A stretch of DNA of 64,000 nucleotides from Istiophorus platypterus (lineage: Eukaryota; Chordata; Actinopteri; Istiophoriformes; Istiophoridae), in NCBI GenBank assembly GCA_016859345.1, contig CM029120.1, positions 20,855,001-20,919,000 on the forward strand. The letters run 5' to 3'. Of the stretch, positions 1 through 12,310 are shown piece by piece; position 1 is the stretch's first letter, and each line of letters opens with the position of its first letter. Below the pieces are notes generated by a model. The model did not search any database. It was given only the letters and a program-made list of their open reading frames with translations, and was not told the DNA's origin. The translations under genes and the position numbers were made by a program.

Positions 1-3000
1 TATTGTGGTATTAGTCAGCTTTACTGTAAAAAGTAACAATGATAAAGGAAACAAGCAAAATGAGTGCAATCCCCCCACCCAGATGGTACAACAGCAGCTG
101 TCTTTCCCCATGTTATCTGGTCCTGCAGCTGACAGAGACATCAAAATCGTGACATACATACTATATTGCACATGGCAAATTCATGACATCTGCACATGCT
201 GCCAAAGATGAAAGCCATGAGTCTGGTACAAGGCATGTGGGAATAGATGTACAGTAATGAGAACCTTGGGGCCTGGCTTAATGAGGAGGATTAGTGAACC
301 ATGATAGGGCTTCTGTGCACAGCTGTAAGAGGGGTGGATGGATAAGGGACGGCAGTTTGTCAGGTAGAGGACGGACTCACCTAAGCTCCGAGGAAACTCT
401 TAAATGAGACAGAGGGAGTGCAGACCAATAGATGAGGCCAGATTGTAAATGCTGACAAATGCAATCAATAGATAGCATGCTGATATTAACATGCTATTAT
501 CTTTTTGATATCTTGCTGAGATGAGATGGAAGAGGAAGGCAATTCCCAGCTCCAAGAAATTAGATCTGTCTTCTCCACAATGCAAATGTTCAAGATTAAT
601 TTTTCCGCACAAACATTATGTGACCTTAGAGGGCTGCATAAATCTTGTTTCCAGTTAATTACTTAATTTGCCAATAATATACTATCAAGAGGCATTTTAC
701 TACTTCACTGTTCCCAGAATAGCAGATGGGACAGATGGTTACAGATATCTTTTGGAGACATACCTCTGTATTAAGGGCCAACAATAGTGACACATTTGTC
801 TTGTTTATTTGGTTTTATTGAGTGCCATCTCTGTATTTCTCTTGTGGTGAATTCTCCTACATGCAGTGATGATACAGATCTTTCGTAACTGCCAATCTCA
901 AAACTTGAGGCTGGCTAAGATCCTGACATGACAAGGGTTACATTTCTGCTAATATATCTAACATATCTATAATCAGTCTTTTTACCAGTCACAAGTTTAA
1001 GGTAAGGGGAACACATATCTGTAAAGACAAACCTGGCCCCCTCAGTGCGCCTGTCATTGGGGTGCACATGAGAGCAACCTGTGTGAGTGTTCTAGGACTG
1101 GGCTAGCTCGCCATTCACAAACAAGACTCAAAAATTAAATGATATCAAGGAATTACCGGAAAAAAACAAAAAAAAAAATCTAATGTTTTAATGCTGGTGT
1201 GACTGTGCTGGGCTGGGAATGTGTTCACACCTCAGCAACCTGAATGTAAAGAAAAAAAATTGATTGGACATGCTTAAAAGGGAATATTAGTCTGACTCAC
1301 TAGATGTAGGCTTGGTGTATGAGCCTGCCATTGGCCAAATGTCTCAGGGGGCATTCCTCTCCCCTTCCACGACTTACCTGTTACTGTTCTCACAATTACC
1401 AATCACTATAGGAAACAACAACAATGTCTGAGCTGGAAACCTACAAGCTGAAAATGTCAAGTTTTGACAAAGCTGTAGATTGTGCAGTCACACAGTAGAG
1501 ACGTGTCTTGTAATGTTTTCTGTGGCGTTTCTTTGTGGGGAATTAGCTGATCACCTCCTTACGTGAAAATGTTCCACCACAACAATTCCCTCGACACTAT
1601 TCTGCAGGGGCACTGACACTGCATCCTGGGACTTAGGGAACACTCAAGAAAATTGTGATGGGTTAAGAGAAATACATGCAAGCCTGAATGTTTTTTTGCC
1701 CTGTATATGAATGATAATGGATGCAGCCAGCATATTTTCCACACATATTTCCGCTGACACAGCACTGTAGAGATAAGTCTGGCTGTATGAGAAGGTACTG
1801 TGTCGGACTGCATAGATATAACTAATAAAGTTGAAAATGACTGTATGCACTTTCATTTCAATGTCTTTGTCTATTGCTTTGTTTTAATTGCACCAAAGAG
1901 AATACAATAGAATAAAAGATATGCTCAAAAAACTCTTGATCTTACATTTTCCACATTACATCTCAATAGTGTCTTTGTGATGTCACTTGAGTGATTTTGT
2001 TTGAATTGACAAAGCTCTGCCAGAGCCTCAGGAAACATTCGATTTTTTTTTCTACTAGCTATAAATTAACAAACTGAGATGATATTGCTAAGCTTAGTGT
2101 TAGTTTTCCATCCTTGCAGCTCTTTAGGAAGAGTCCAGCACTTTCCGTGTTTGTACTTACAGCCAAAACCAGCTTTATCTGAGACAATCCATTTTTCTGT
2201 TGAAGAACAACACAGGAGATACGATTTACAGTCAGTTTATCTTCCAGTGGTGTTTGACTGAATTCTTATTGCAGTGTTTTCTCTTTATCGTTTGTTTCAT
2301 GGTGACGGTGATTCTGAAGATGTTGATGAGGGAGAAAGTTCCTTTCCCTAGATTTCATCAAATGTTCAGTCTAACTTCAGTCTAAGTGGGGTTTTCTTTT
2401 TAGAGAATGTGTGTGATGTTTTGGAAGCAATTTTAGGTTTTAGAAAAGCTTTCCACCGATCCCTGAGAGAAAAAAAAGAAAACTTCACAGGCACGGCCAA
2501 TGCATCCAAGAAATTTTTAAGGAAATCAACCCAATTTCGTTGGCAGATTTCATTTTATCTTTCTCTTAACAATCCCAATCATTGTAGTCCATTTGCCTCC
2601 AGAATGGCACCTCCTTAGCATCACTTACCTGAACTCCTCATCTGTTTTCTTCTCAAAAGCAAAATTTAAAAAAAGCATGAATTGACTCAGTGTCATGGCA
2701 GCTTTGTCCCTGAGATAATGGGGGCAACAGGCTCTGCAGTGACAGCAATTTTCTCGAAAAAAGAGAGAATGATAGACGAGAAACGCAGACAACAGGGGAG
2801 AGAGCTTTAGACCATAATTCAACTTTGTGAATAAGAATGCTCTAGGTCTTCCTTTTCAAGTTATTTATTTTATCAAATCCTTGTGGTGCAAGCAGCACAC
2901 ATGGTGATAGAAGATATGTGACAGATTGGTTTAAGAAGATCACGTGAAGAATGTCATATTTCTGAGAAAAGAGAATTTGACATGTTTTGTCTCAGCAGAA

Positions 3001-6000
3001 TAAAAAGCTTGGGTATTTTTTTGTCTTACTGCTATGTATGAAAACACTATTCATCCGTACATCTTCAGTTAACCATGGACTCCAGTATTCACTTAAGCAT
3101 TCAGTAAAGACACAATTTATGGGACTGTAGGGTTGTCCAAAGTATGACAGCTGAACTCTTATAGGTTATTGACTTTTTCTAGCTAAATGTCAATGCTGTC
3201 AATGCAATGAGTGGCATAAGGGCTTATTTGTGCTCATTTGAGTAAGATTCAACCTCACAGCAACCTGAGCAAGATCAAACACACTCACACCCAATCAAAC
3301 TCAAGGCTGTGTGATTGTACAATAATGTACAATATATTACTTTTCTGGCTCTCAGTTGTTAGTGACATCTATCAACACATCACCTAGAAAACTGACAGTT
3401 TTGTCAATGAAGCTTTGTTTTTATTCTGTGTCCATTTCATATAGTATCAAAACTTAATAACTTAAAAACTTAAAAATCCTCTGCTATGAATATTATTTTG
3501 TTTGAAATAGTTTTCCTACATTAGAAGTAAGGTAGGTATCAGAATGTTATGTGCAGTTAGCATCTTTTGTTTTTTTATATTGTTTGTTAGCTGGTTAGCT
3601 TGTAACTGGCAGTGGCTTACACAGCCTAAGTGGTTGCGCTAATGCAATCTTTTTGGAAATATTGAGCCCATGTGTTGACTGCTTATTTTGCTCACGATGT
3701 CTGATACCATATAAATGAAACACCAAATGGACATGTTAACAAGGTTAAAAACTTGACTTTCATTGGAGGGGGTCGTTAAGTCAACATTCACATAGCTAAA
3801 GATTTCCAATTATATTTAAATGTTCTATGTTAGTACTATATATTTGTCCTATAAATGAGTTAAAATCTAAGTTTATGACACTAATATAGTATAGTTCATG
3901 GCCGGAGGATATCCAGCAGAAAGCTGACGAACCTGGGTACATTAACCTACCAGCAATAACTACCAGCAATAGTTATTGTCTTTGGCCACTTGGGGGTCAA
4001 GAGGAACATGACTTATAAAATCATGGTATATGCTGCCTTTAATTTCATAGATCATTACAGGAGTGTGCACATGGATGGATATCAATGTGAATATGCCATC
4101 TTTCTCTTTGAGATGTATGCGTCATGCTTTGGTACTCACAACCATAGGATTAGTTCTTTGGTCAGGTCAGGTACCCAAATACATATTGATTCATGGCAAG
4201 AAGGGTCTGATTTGTACAACACTTGTTCTTGATAGTTGTCACATTTGTCTCTCTTTGGACTCTCAGGTTGCCTGAAGGAGAGAGGGGCACAGTGGGACAA
4301 GTTAGTGAGAGGAACTGACGGCTCACCTGCAAGCTGAAGTGTTCTATGAAAAAAAAAAACTTGTGCTGTTTATTTTCTGCAGAAAGATGTAATGGTAAAA
4401 ATACAAAAACTGTCATGAGATGTATCCGGTAGCAAAAGCACATACATGAACAAAGTGGGATTGAAAACATCAAACATTCAAACTACATTTTAGAGTGCCG
4501 GAGGGAAGAGAGAACTGTGTTTTGGCCTTTGATTTGGTATTTACACCCCTCTGAGTCTTTGATTTCAGTCTTCAGAATTAAAGGATGGGCAAGTCTGTTT
4601 GCAGGGAATAATAAAGATAAGGACATCAGGGTCAGGCAGTGACAGATTCAAATCCATGTGGTTTTCAGATGAGGTTTCAAAAAAATTCCTATCACAAAAT
4701 CAGTTTTATTTTAGATAGTTTTATGGAAGGAAGGAATAGCTGATGACTAATGATACAGCATTAATACATCTCATTAAAATTCTGCAGCCATGTCAGAGCA
4801 CATGTCCTCCCAGAACCCACTGCTGCCTCTCTTCCCAATGGGAACAGATAAAAGCACAGAGAGAGAGAAAGGTAGACATAACAAGGTTTCATAATGTTTA
4901 TTTTGGTGAAAAACAGTGTGTTCTGGCTCCAGGCTACACCGGCCGTGGTGAATAAACAGAAACAATTTTTAAGTCTCAATGCAATTAGTGCTGTGTTTAC
5001 ACAACAATACTATCTTTCTTCTTAAGGTCTGGATCTGCCAGATGTCTGTCTTTGCCAAATCAGATGGTGTAGAACACTAAATGACATAAAATCCAGCTGG
5101 CTGAAAGAAAAGAAGCTATAGCTTTAGCCTTAATGCAATGGACGAGGGAAATCAAATTAAATATTGATACTGGATAATAAGCACTGTGTCACAGTGGTCT
5201 ATCATAACAAAAAGGCTGACATCTTATTTAGATACATTTTTGTTTAGATATCTGTGGTTGATGCAATTTCATTTGAAATGCAGTTTCTTTCAGATTTCGA
5301 ATGAATCAAAACTGACCCTCTCAGTGCTGGTTTGAGCTAGCTGCACATAGTTTCCACTCATTTATATTTGGGAACAAAAAACGGCACATACCAATGACTT
5401 AAATTGAAGCTCTTTGTGGCAAGTAAAATAATATCACATCTTCAAACAAAGCTGTAATCAATGCAGATTAATAAATATATTTTGAACGACATACTGCGGC
5501 TGAATCCAAATAAGAATGGTACTGGACTGTCTCTGCTAACAGCAATAAGTAAAAAACAAAGATTAAATATAAACTTGACCCTTATGACAGCATGTACCGG
5601 AACCAACTTCTGTTCAGTTACCTGCTGATAGTCATTCAATTTCATTCCTGCTGCCTCACATGCTAGTGAGACAGTGATACAAGAGCATCGTGTCTAAGAA
5701 GACACATTGCTATCGAGTTTCTCACCGTTCATTGCTTGGAGCACCATAAACAATAAAAGTCCCACACATCATATTTAGGATGGGGACAGAAATTGCAGGA
5801 ATAGATATTTCAAAAACTGGTAAATTAAATGCAAACCTACCACTGGCCTGAGAATCAGACTGAACTACCATTGGTTTTCTACTTCATTATTCAGTCTGGC
5901 ATTATGTTCATTTTAGTTATTTTCTGTGTGGTCATATAAGTTATTTTCCTTTTACTAATCAGTATTGAAAATGTGTTTAATAAATCATAAAAGTCCTTGT

Positions 6001-6045
6001 GATGGCAGCAAAATCTGATATGTTTCAAAGCTTATTCATCTCATT
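1..6045. other. Non-coding AT-rich DNA, no gene recognised
   Basis: I see no supportable gene, RNA gene or mobile element here. Open frames on both strands are short (under about 105 codons), lack splice context and have no recognisable motifs. There are only short A or T runs, for example near 1168 and 4351. An old repeat too diverged to recognise by eye cannot be excluded. Confidence 0.6.
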
Positions 6046-6646
6046 CTAATGTGCCAGGCATTGCTATTAAGGACAGTGTATACTCAACTGTCTTTAAAGG
6101 ATTGTTTAACTATTCTGGGATTAAAAAAGGAATGAAAACACAAATTCTCTCTCAGTCCCAGTGATATGATGTTGGGGGCATATGGATGATCAGTTTGTTA
6201 TACTTATGTTAACCTTGACTATCCTGACTATACTTGTGTTTGGAAAGGGGTTATCCCTCTAGCACAGGAAGATTATGTCCCTTCTTCAATGTGCATATGC
6301 CAGAGAGGATGTGAAAACAAAAAACAGAAAGGTGCATGGTTCTGTTTGTACCACATTGTACTGTGTGTCTGTATACACCGGTCTGTTTGCACATGAAGTG
6401 ACTGAAGAGAAAAACTTCCATCACACAGGCCCTTAAAGTCACATGGATATTGAGAGTATAATTTGGGTTCAAATCTTGCCTACCGGCCTGTTTTTCCAAC
6501 AAAAGAAAAGGCAGTCACTGACAGTATTGTACTCTGGGAAGTAAGAGAATATTTTTTGTATTTTATCTTGCTTGTTTTGTAGAGGTTGAACTGACCCTTT
6601 AAGACAGCTGAGTACACGCTGTCCTTCGTAGCAATGCTTGCTAAAT
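6046..6646. mobile_element. MITE-like non-autonomous DNA transposon with long terminal inverted repeats
   Basis: The two ends are imperfect inverted repeats of roughly 60 bp. The left arm (about 6046-6112) contains GCATTGCTA, AAGGACAG, TACTCAACTGTC and TTAAAGG in that order. The reverse complement of the right arm (about 6580-6646) contains GCATTGCTA, AAGGACAG, TACTCAGCTGTC and TTAAAGG in the same order and nearly the same spacing. The roughly 470-bp interior has no transposase-like reading frame; an 83-codon minus-strand frame at 6251-6502 matches nothing I know. Long arms and no coding capacity fit a non-autonomous DNA transposon moved in trans. The superfamily is unknown and the outer ends and target duplication are not resolved to the base. 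Confidence 0.6.
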
Positions 6647-7501
6647 TACCTGGAATTGTAGTTTATAAATTAGAATTAGATGGATAGGTTTAAAAGACAG
6701 AAAATAAGGCTTTTTGAGACATCATTTTATGTTGTCGCACCATGTGATTTCTGCCTCTGTCACAGATAAAAAGCTGTAGAATATCCTCCCAAAATCCCAT
6801 TGACAAGCTCCTTCTGCAGTGTGGGGTGTTACTAAGCCATAGAGATTTCCTGACTTCCTTGTTTGCAGCGTTTAGCTGTTGCCAAGTACACCTCTGCTTT
6901 GATTCTGGCAACACAATATGCTTAATGAGATTCCAGAGCCTGCAAGCAGTGTTCTTCATCCTTCCCCTATACCCACCTACAGCAGCCCGAGTGCCCACAC
7001 TGCCTTATGGTGGGCTTAACATTGTTGAGTGTGAACAGGCATGAAACTGTAAAAGTTCAACCAGCATTCAGACAGTTGCAATTTCATGCTGTGCAACTGA
7101 GACCCTGCTGTTGGCATACGTGTCGCGTGGTCATCAACAGCTGTCACTCTAGATTATGGTTGATGTAACATAGTGAAACATGGTATGGTGGAAAAGGGTT
7201 TCTCTAAGTAAGTGTGGACACTGATCCTCGTTAGATTTTTCAGCTCCTTGCAGTATGCACAAGTTGTTTTTAATGCAATTCACAACAGGAAGTTACACAT
7301 GGAGATAAGAGGCCATGAAGGTAACAGACATGTAAATCAAGCCATGTCCACTTAGAGGTTATACTGCATAAAACTCTGACTGCAACCTCAGGCTTTTTTG
7401 ATTATAGAACCAAAATGCTACAATCCTGTGGAGATCCATTTGTCAAAACTGAAAAAATAAGTGTATATGGAATTAGCACCTGAACAAATATTAAATAAGC
7501 A

Positions 7502-7503
<2 letters not shown>
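6647..7503. other. Non-coding stretch, nothing recognised
   Basis: No gene, repeat or RNA is supported. Opposite-strand frames of about 100 and 72 codons between 6690 and 7044 overlap each other and have no homology I recognise or convincing splice sites. Confidence 0.5.

Positions 7504-7534
<31 letters not shown>
7504..7534. repeat. (GT)n microsatellite
   Basis: An uninterrupted GT dinucleotide run of about 15 units, followed by a short TA run (gcgtatatata). It is a typical fish microsatellite and probably length-polymorphic. Confidence 0.97.
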
Positions 7535-7537
<3 letters not shown>

Positions 7538-9211
7538 ATATATAAGAATGCATCCTACGTTTGCATACTTTTTAAAGGATCAGTCAAGCTGGAAGGACGA
7601 TGCAAAGGAATCATTTAAATGCAGTGTGTTTCAGCGCTGTGTGTCCAGAGTTAATGATGAGCTATATTGTGAAGGCCACATCCCTTAATTCAGGGTCTGA
7701 TTGGTATTAAGGATACATTCACAAGAATACCACAGCATCGGAACATCAGCAGTCACAGGGACACTGTGAATAACAGTGCTACATGCCAATAAAATACATA
7801 ACACAACAAGCACAGATGTCTACGGACAGAAATACCCCCAGTGAATTAAATTAGGTTGCTTTATGAGATAAGAAACAGAACATTACAAACACATACAGAG
7901 TTTGTTCGCATGATACTTTGAAATCTTGTTAGTCATCTGATACAAGCTGTAGAAAACATAAAATCAAAGCCGACACTGGACCTCTACCAGGAGAGAACAG
8001 ACTGCTGTGTTGCCCTGGAATTAGATTTTATCTAGTGTCCATGCATATTATTTACTCTATGAAACATGCATTTAAAGAATCAAGGGAAGGGTGGGGATTT
8101 CTGACGAAGTCTGGTTTGAGGAAGCCTTTACATCTCACAAGCATGTGTTGCTTCTGGTGCTATGGGAATATCTCCAGCCAGATAGTTTATGTGCACTGCA
8201 TGTTGGCCACTTATTTATAAACAAACTCACACACAGAAGACTATGAAAATAGCAGACTGTGAAAATGTCATACAGTGCATACTGTAGCATTCAAATGCAC
8301 AGTATGTTTATGTCCATTAAGTCAGCTGAGTGCTCAACTACAAATTTATCATACGACATAAATTTATCAATATTCACTAGGTAGGTCATAGCCAATAAAT
8401 GTCAGTGGGTTCAATTTTCAGTGTGCTGGAATATTAAAAAAAAAAAAATGAATCAGCCAAAGACGACCAATTAAACACTGAAGTAATCAGGGCACTCCCA
8501 TCTAAAACAGTTAACTAAAAGACTGTTTTCATGCATGTTGATAACATTGCTCACTATTATTTTTAAAAAATGGTTTCTTTAAGATCCTGCTCTGCCAAAT
8601 CTATTACATTCTAAATGATAGTGCTGCCTAATCTTTAGCTGAAATATTTTCACTGTAAATCTTTTTTCTTGACTCTTTAAGTTCTCGCTGACATAATATG
8701 TGTTATTAAAGTAATCAAAAAGTCTAAAATGTTCTACAGCCATGCTGGCAGCTCTATGAGGCTGCATGTATTCTGCATTCCTACAATGTCCGCAAAATAA
8801 GAAGAGCAAGACAAACACCCCTTTGTATTCTAACTTGGTAGTGTTCATGCATCATTCCAAGTTGGTTAGCCCTAGTGCTTACCTTTTAGTCACACCAGAT
8901 AAACAGTATAAATGACTATAAACCAGATAAAAACACTCGACACTTCTCATTAAATAAGCTAAATAAATTATATTAGTGTTTATATTGAATTTCATTTTGA
9001 CATAACAGCCAGTGATGGTGCATTTGCAGCCACTCTGCAGCCACACATTCACTACGTGGGAGATATGGTACATGTGAGAAATTCCTGATATCTCCGACTT
9101 AGAAATACAATACTTGGAAATACAGCAAAATTTAAGAAAACAACAGAGAGGAAAAACGCTAAAGTGATGTAAGAATAAGAAGATTCTTATATCTACAGTG
9201 GTTGCACACTA
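7535..9211. other. Non-coding stretch, nothing recognised
   Basis: AT-rich sequence with A runs (around 8436-8447). No frame, repeat family or RNA is supported. The frames present are under 90 codons and lack splice signals that agree with them. Confidence 0.5.
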
Positions 9212-9252
9212 ATATATATATATATATATATATATTCACACATTTTTTTTTT
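9212..9252. repeat. (AT)n microsatellite followed by a T run
   Basis: A pure TA dinucleotide run at 9212-9235 is followed, after a short spacer, by ten T residues at 9243-9252. Confidence 0.95.
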
Positions 9253-9535
9253 CACTTACATATATTAAAGAGAAGTTCTTCATAGATTTGCCTAAAGCAT
9301 TTTGTAAATGGCTACTGCCATCTGTCATCTTGGATTGAGAGTGTCATCAATCCATTAATTATTTGGAATACTAGATAGTAAATTATGTTACAATATTGCA
9401 ATGAATCTACTAATACTGCCCCAAGTGTTCTGGAGAACACATTCATAATAAACTGACACAAAATGGAGTTAAACTAACTGTCCACAAACATGGACACCAT
9501 GCATCAAGTTGGTCTTTAACCAAACATATCCATGT

Positions 9536-9650
9536 GATAAAACTTGATTAATTTTCTCAGACTTGAAAAAGCTCCTCCAGAATCACAGAGGACATGATGC
9601 AACTGTTTTCCCAGACTGAGTGGTATTCACCATGAGCACTGGGCTGACCT
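9536..9650 (+). repeat. Interspersed repeat fragment, copy 1 of a family seen three times here
   Basis: The segment containing 'aaagctcctccagaa', 'acagaggac' and 'caactgttttcccagactg' aligns without large gaps to 43880-44030, which has 'aaagctcctccataac', 'acagaagac' and 'caactgtccctgtgtcc'. A third, weaker copy lies at 49470-49545. The shared order of words identifies a dispersed family. I remember similar text from percomorph genomes but cannot give its class. No coding potential is visible. Confidence 0.6.
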
Positions 9651-9703
9651 TGACATGTAAAATCATTAAAGTGCCTTTTCAACTTTAACTCAAGAGAGAA
9701 AAG

Positions 9704-9934
9704 TTAACACAATGATTCAGAAAATATTTTTTTAGTCATTGGTACACTTGTGTAAGACAACGTTTTAGCAGTGAGGAAATCCATTAATCTGGAGAGTTTC
9801 CCTTCTCTTTGTCTTTCATAATTGTCCACATTATTACCATCTAGATCTGGATCATCAAAGAGCTGGTGTACTGTCCTCCTAAACCATATCCAGTCTCTGT
9901 CTGCCAATACACCTGTCATAATAACATGACACAT
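9704..9934 (-). other. Exon-like open frame, unassigned
   Basis: A minus-strand frame of about 77 codons stays open and has a protein-like composition: several W, alternating acidic and basic residues, and the stretch DDPDLDG near its middle. A possible acceptor AG lies just upstream (ttattatgacag). No strong donor is seen where the frame would need one. I do not recognise the protein. It directly adjoins the repeat at 9536-9650, so it could be part of a transposon rather than a cellular exon, or simply a chance frame. Confidence 0.2.
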
Positions 9935-11403
9935 TGCTTAGTCTACCATGACAGTATCTATCTGGAGGGATTTGCACATGACACCTAAGCTACAAATGAG
10001 GTGTCTCAAAAGACTAGATTACAGAGAGAATGCTACACACGTCTCTCTGTCCTGTGGTTGGCAGTGTTTTGATCCAAGTGCTGGGCGGGTGAACTGGGGC
10101 TTTTCCTTTGAATGCTAATGAATGATGTCTTCAAAGAGGCAACACTCCCCAAAGTCACCTCACACTAGTGGGCCTGATGTAAAAGACGACTTCACCACAG
10201 ATCAAAGTATTGGCCCTCTGCAAGAATAACATTTTGCACAATAGAGGAGCATTCTCATAGCCCACCAAGTCACCATGAGGGACACATCCTGCACTTATGA
10301 AACTGTTGCTCAGTTAGTTTGAACTGAACAACTGGCTCAGACCAGTAGTGCAAACATGTGAGATGAACAGCTGGATGAGAATAGAAGGAGTTTGCAAGTA
10401 TGCAGAAATATGCTCAATAAATTTTAGAAAAGTTACACAACAAACATTTTGTGACAAAGAGCTCAGTTTCCCTTTTTCGATTTTAATTGTACACTCACAA
10501 CCACGTCTCACCTGCTAAAAGCGCTATATTCCTAGTGCAAATGGTCTTGTGCCATACATTTTTTTCAACAATATACATCACTTCTTTCACTGCTTCCAGA
10601 TATGTATATGCATACATTCAGTTATACATGGCTATATGCATAAAGTATATCCTGCAGCAGGGTTGACAGTTTGGCAAAGCCATTTGATTTGCTGTTGTGG
10701 CTTTTTGAACCAGTGTTTTCCACAACATTGTAGGCTCAGTGCAGGGGAGGTGAACCTGACGTGTTTTTGGCTCTATCTTTAGCTCAGTAGCATGGTTGAC
10801 ATAGCTTGTGTATTGCTTCAGTGGGCCTTTGCTACAGAATAGATCTGTGTTTGAGCAAAATCAGCTTGAAAGGAATTAATGTTACCCTGCCTCAAACCAC
10901 CAGCCATTTAATCATTATCATGGTGCTTACCAGTTGTAACCAGTCTCACTGCATGACCTCTCTAGAGAATACAGAGTGGGGGTGTGGAAGGATGCAGGGG
11001 TGTGCTGTAAAGCAGCTTGAGTGGGATGTTTAAAAGTCATGGGTATTTGAAGCATACATTTATATTTTCACTGATCAGCTACAATAGGTGATGAATGTCT
11101 ATGAATCTGAAAATGCTAAGGCCTCCTAGGACACGTATGTTTAGATTAACTGCCTGTGTGATTTTTAGCATAAAAAGCAAACATGCAGAGAAACAGAGAT
11201 CTAGCCAGCCACTGCCATGCTAACATCATATCCAAAAAAGGGAACGTCTGAAAGCGACAATATCTCCTGCTTATTGAAAAGAACCACAGAGGTGTCAACA
11301 GACCGCTCCAAATACAAATCCATATGGTAAAGCTACCTTTTAAATGATATTTGAATGTTGGAAATTAAATGTGTTATGTTGATTTCAATGTAAATATTAA
11401 TAG
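9935..11403. other. Non-coding stretch, nothing recognised
   Basis: No gene, RNA or repeat family is supported. Frames are all under 80 codons without splice context. Confidence 0.5.
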
Positions 11404-11430
11404 CGGATAGACAGATAGGCAGATAGACAC
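11404..11430. repeat. Degenerate GATA-type short tandem repeat
   Basis: The words gatagacagataggcagatagac form a short, impure tetranucleotide tract. It is too short and degenerate to be a strong microsatellite. Confidence 0.6.
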
Positions 11431-11528
11431 AGAAAAAAAACAGATTTAAAATCCTTAGTTTCAATACTGTGTTTTCTTCTCTTTATATTCTCTGGACACC
11501 ATGCAAGGGCAGGCTGCAGTATCTGCCC

Positions 11529-11546
11529 TTTTTTTTTTTTTTTTTT
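11529..11546. repeat. Poly(T) tract
   Basis: Eighteen consecutive T residues. No LINE or SINE body was recognised next to it, so it cannot be assigned as a retroposon tail. Confidence 0.9.
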
Positions 11547-11849
11547 ATATTTAGGCCCTGTTCCAATGATTTCTTTGGGTAAAAAAAAAAGTCAACTTTA
11601 AAAGCAATAAAATACTCCCTATCCATCTGTTACAGTGTTTGCTGACCAGTATAGAAGTGTCAGATCCTCTTTATCTCCAATTTACAACTTCTGCAGGTAC
11701 TGTCCCCAGAATTTTGTGACACTGACAGAAAACTAAGTTTGCACCTATAGCATGGAAACGAGATTATGAAGAGCTACAAGACAGCGAGAGGCCCACAGTG
11801 TGTCACAGCACACTGTTTAACACCCGCCAGGGTGATGCATCTAAGAGAT

Positions 11850-12310
11850 AAGTCAGTGTATTTATAGTCTCATTTGCATGCAAGATATATGATGAAGCTG
11901 CATACAGTAATTGACTGTGTAAGTTGAGTGCTCAAGTGCCGTACACAAGATGGAATATTTTAGCTCGTGACAAAGTACTCAAGGGAAGATGTATTATGTA
12001 TGCAAGGGTAATAACACATTTTAAATTCCAAATTCTTTGTTGTTGTAAAATCTGTTTTGGGAGAATATTGAGATGAGGCTTACATAAAGAGCCTGAGCCT
12101 GAAGCTCATGTTAGTCTCCTGTCAGGTTGTAATGTACTTGCTTCTTTATGCAGGATGTAAATGGCAAGCTGGATTACATCTGAAAACAGACTTTGAAAAC
12201 AAGCTTAATATGACTTCACTTGATCTCACATCATGAAGCCATGCAAAGCAGCTGTGCATTATCTTCCCTGTTTAGAGAAGGTGATATACATTCGCATGCA
12301 AATGACTGCT
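11850..12310. promoter_or_regulatory. Candidate conserved non-coding element with two octamer motifs
   Basis: This non-repetitive stretch carries the octamer ATTTGCAT at 11872-11879 and its reverse complement ATGCAAAT at 12296-12303, with the second flanked by a further GCATGCA palindrome. POU-family proteins bind such octamers, and octamer pairs are common in vertebrate developmental enhancers. There is no coding frame. Regulatory function is inference from motif content only. Confidence 0.2.

Noticed and set aside
6450..6500. B-box-like GGTTCAAATC that might mark a tRNA or SINE
   Set aside because: No A box or cloverleaf stems at the right distance; it lies inside the MITE-like element.
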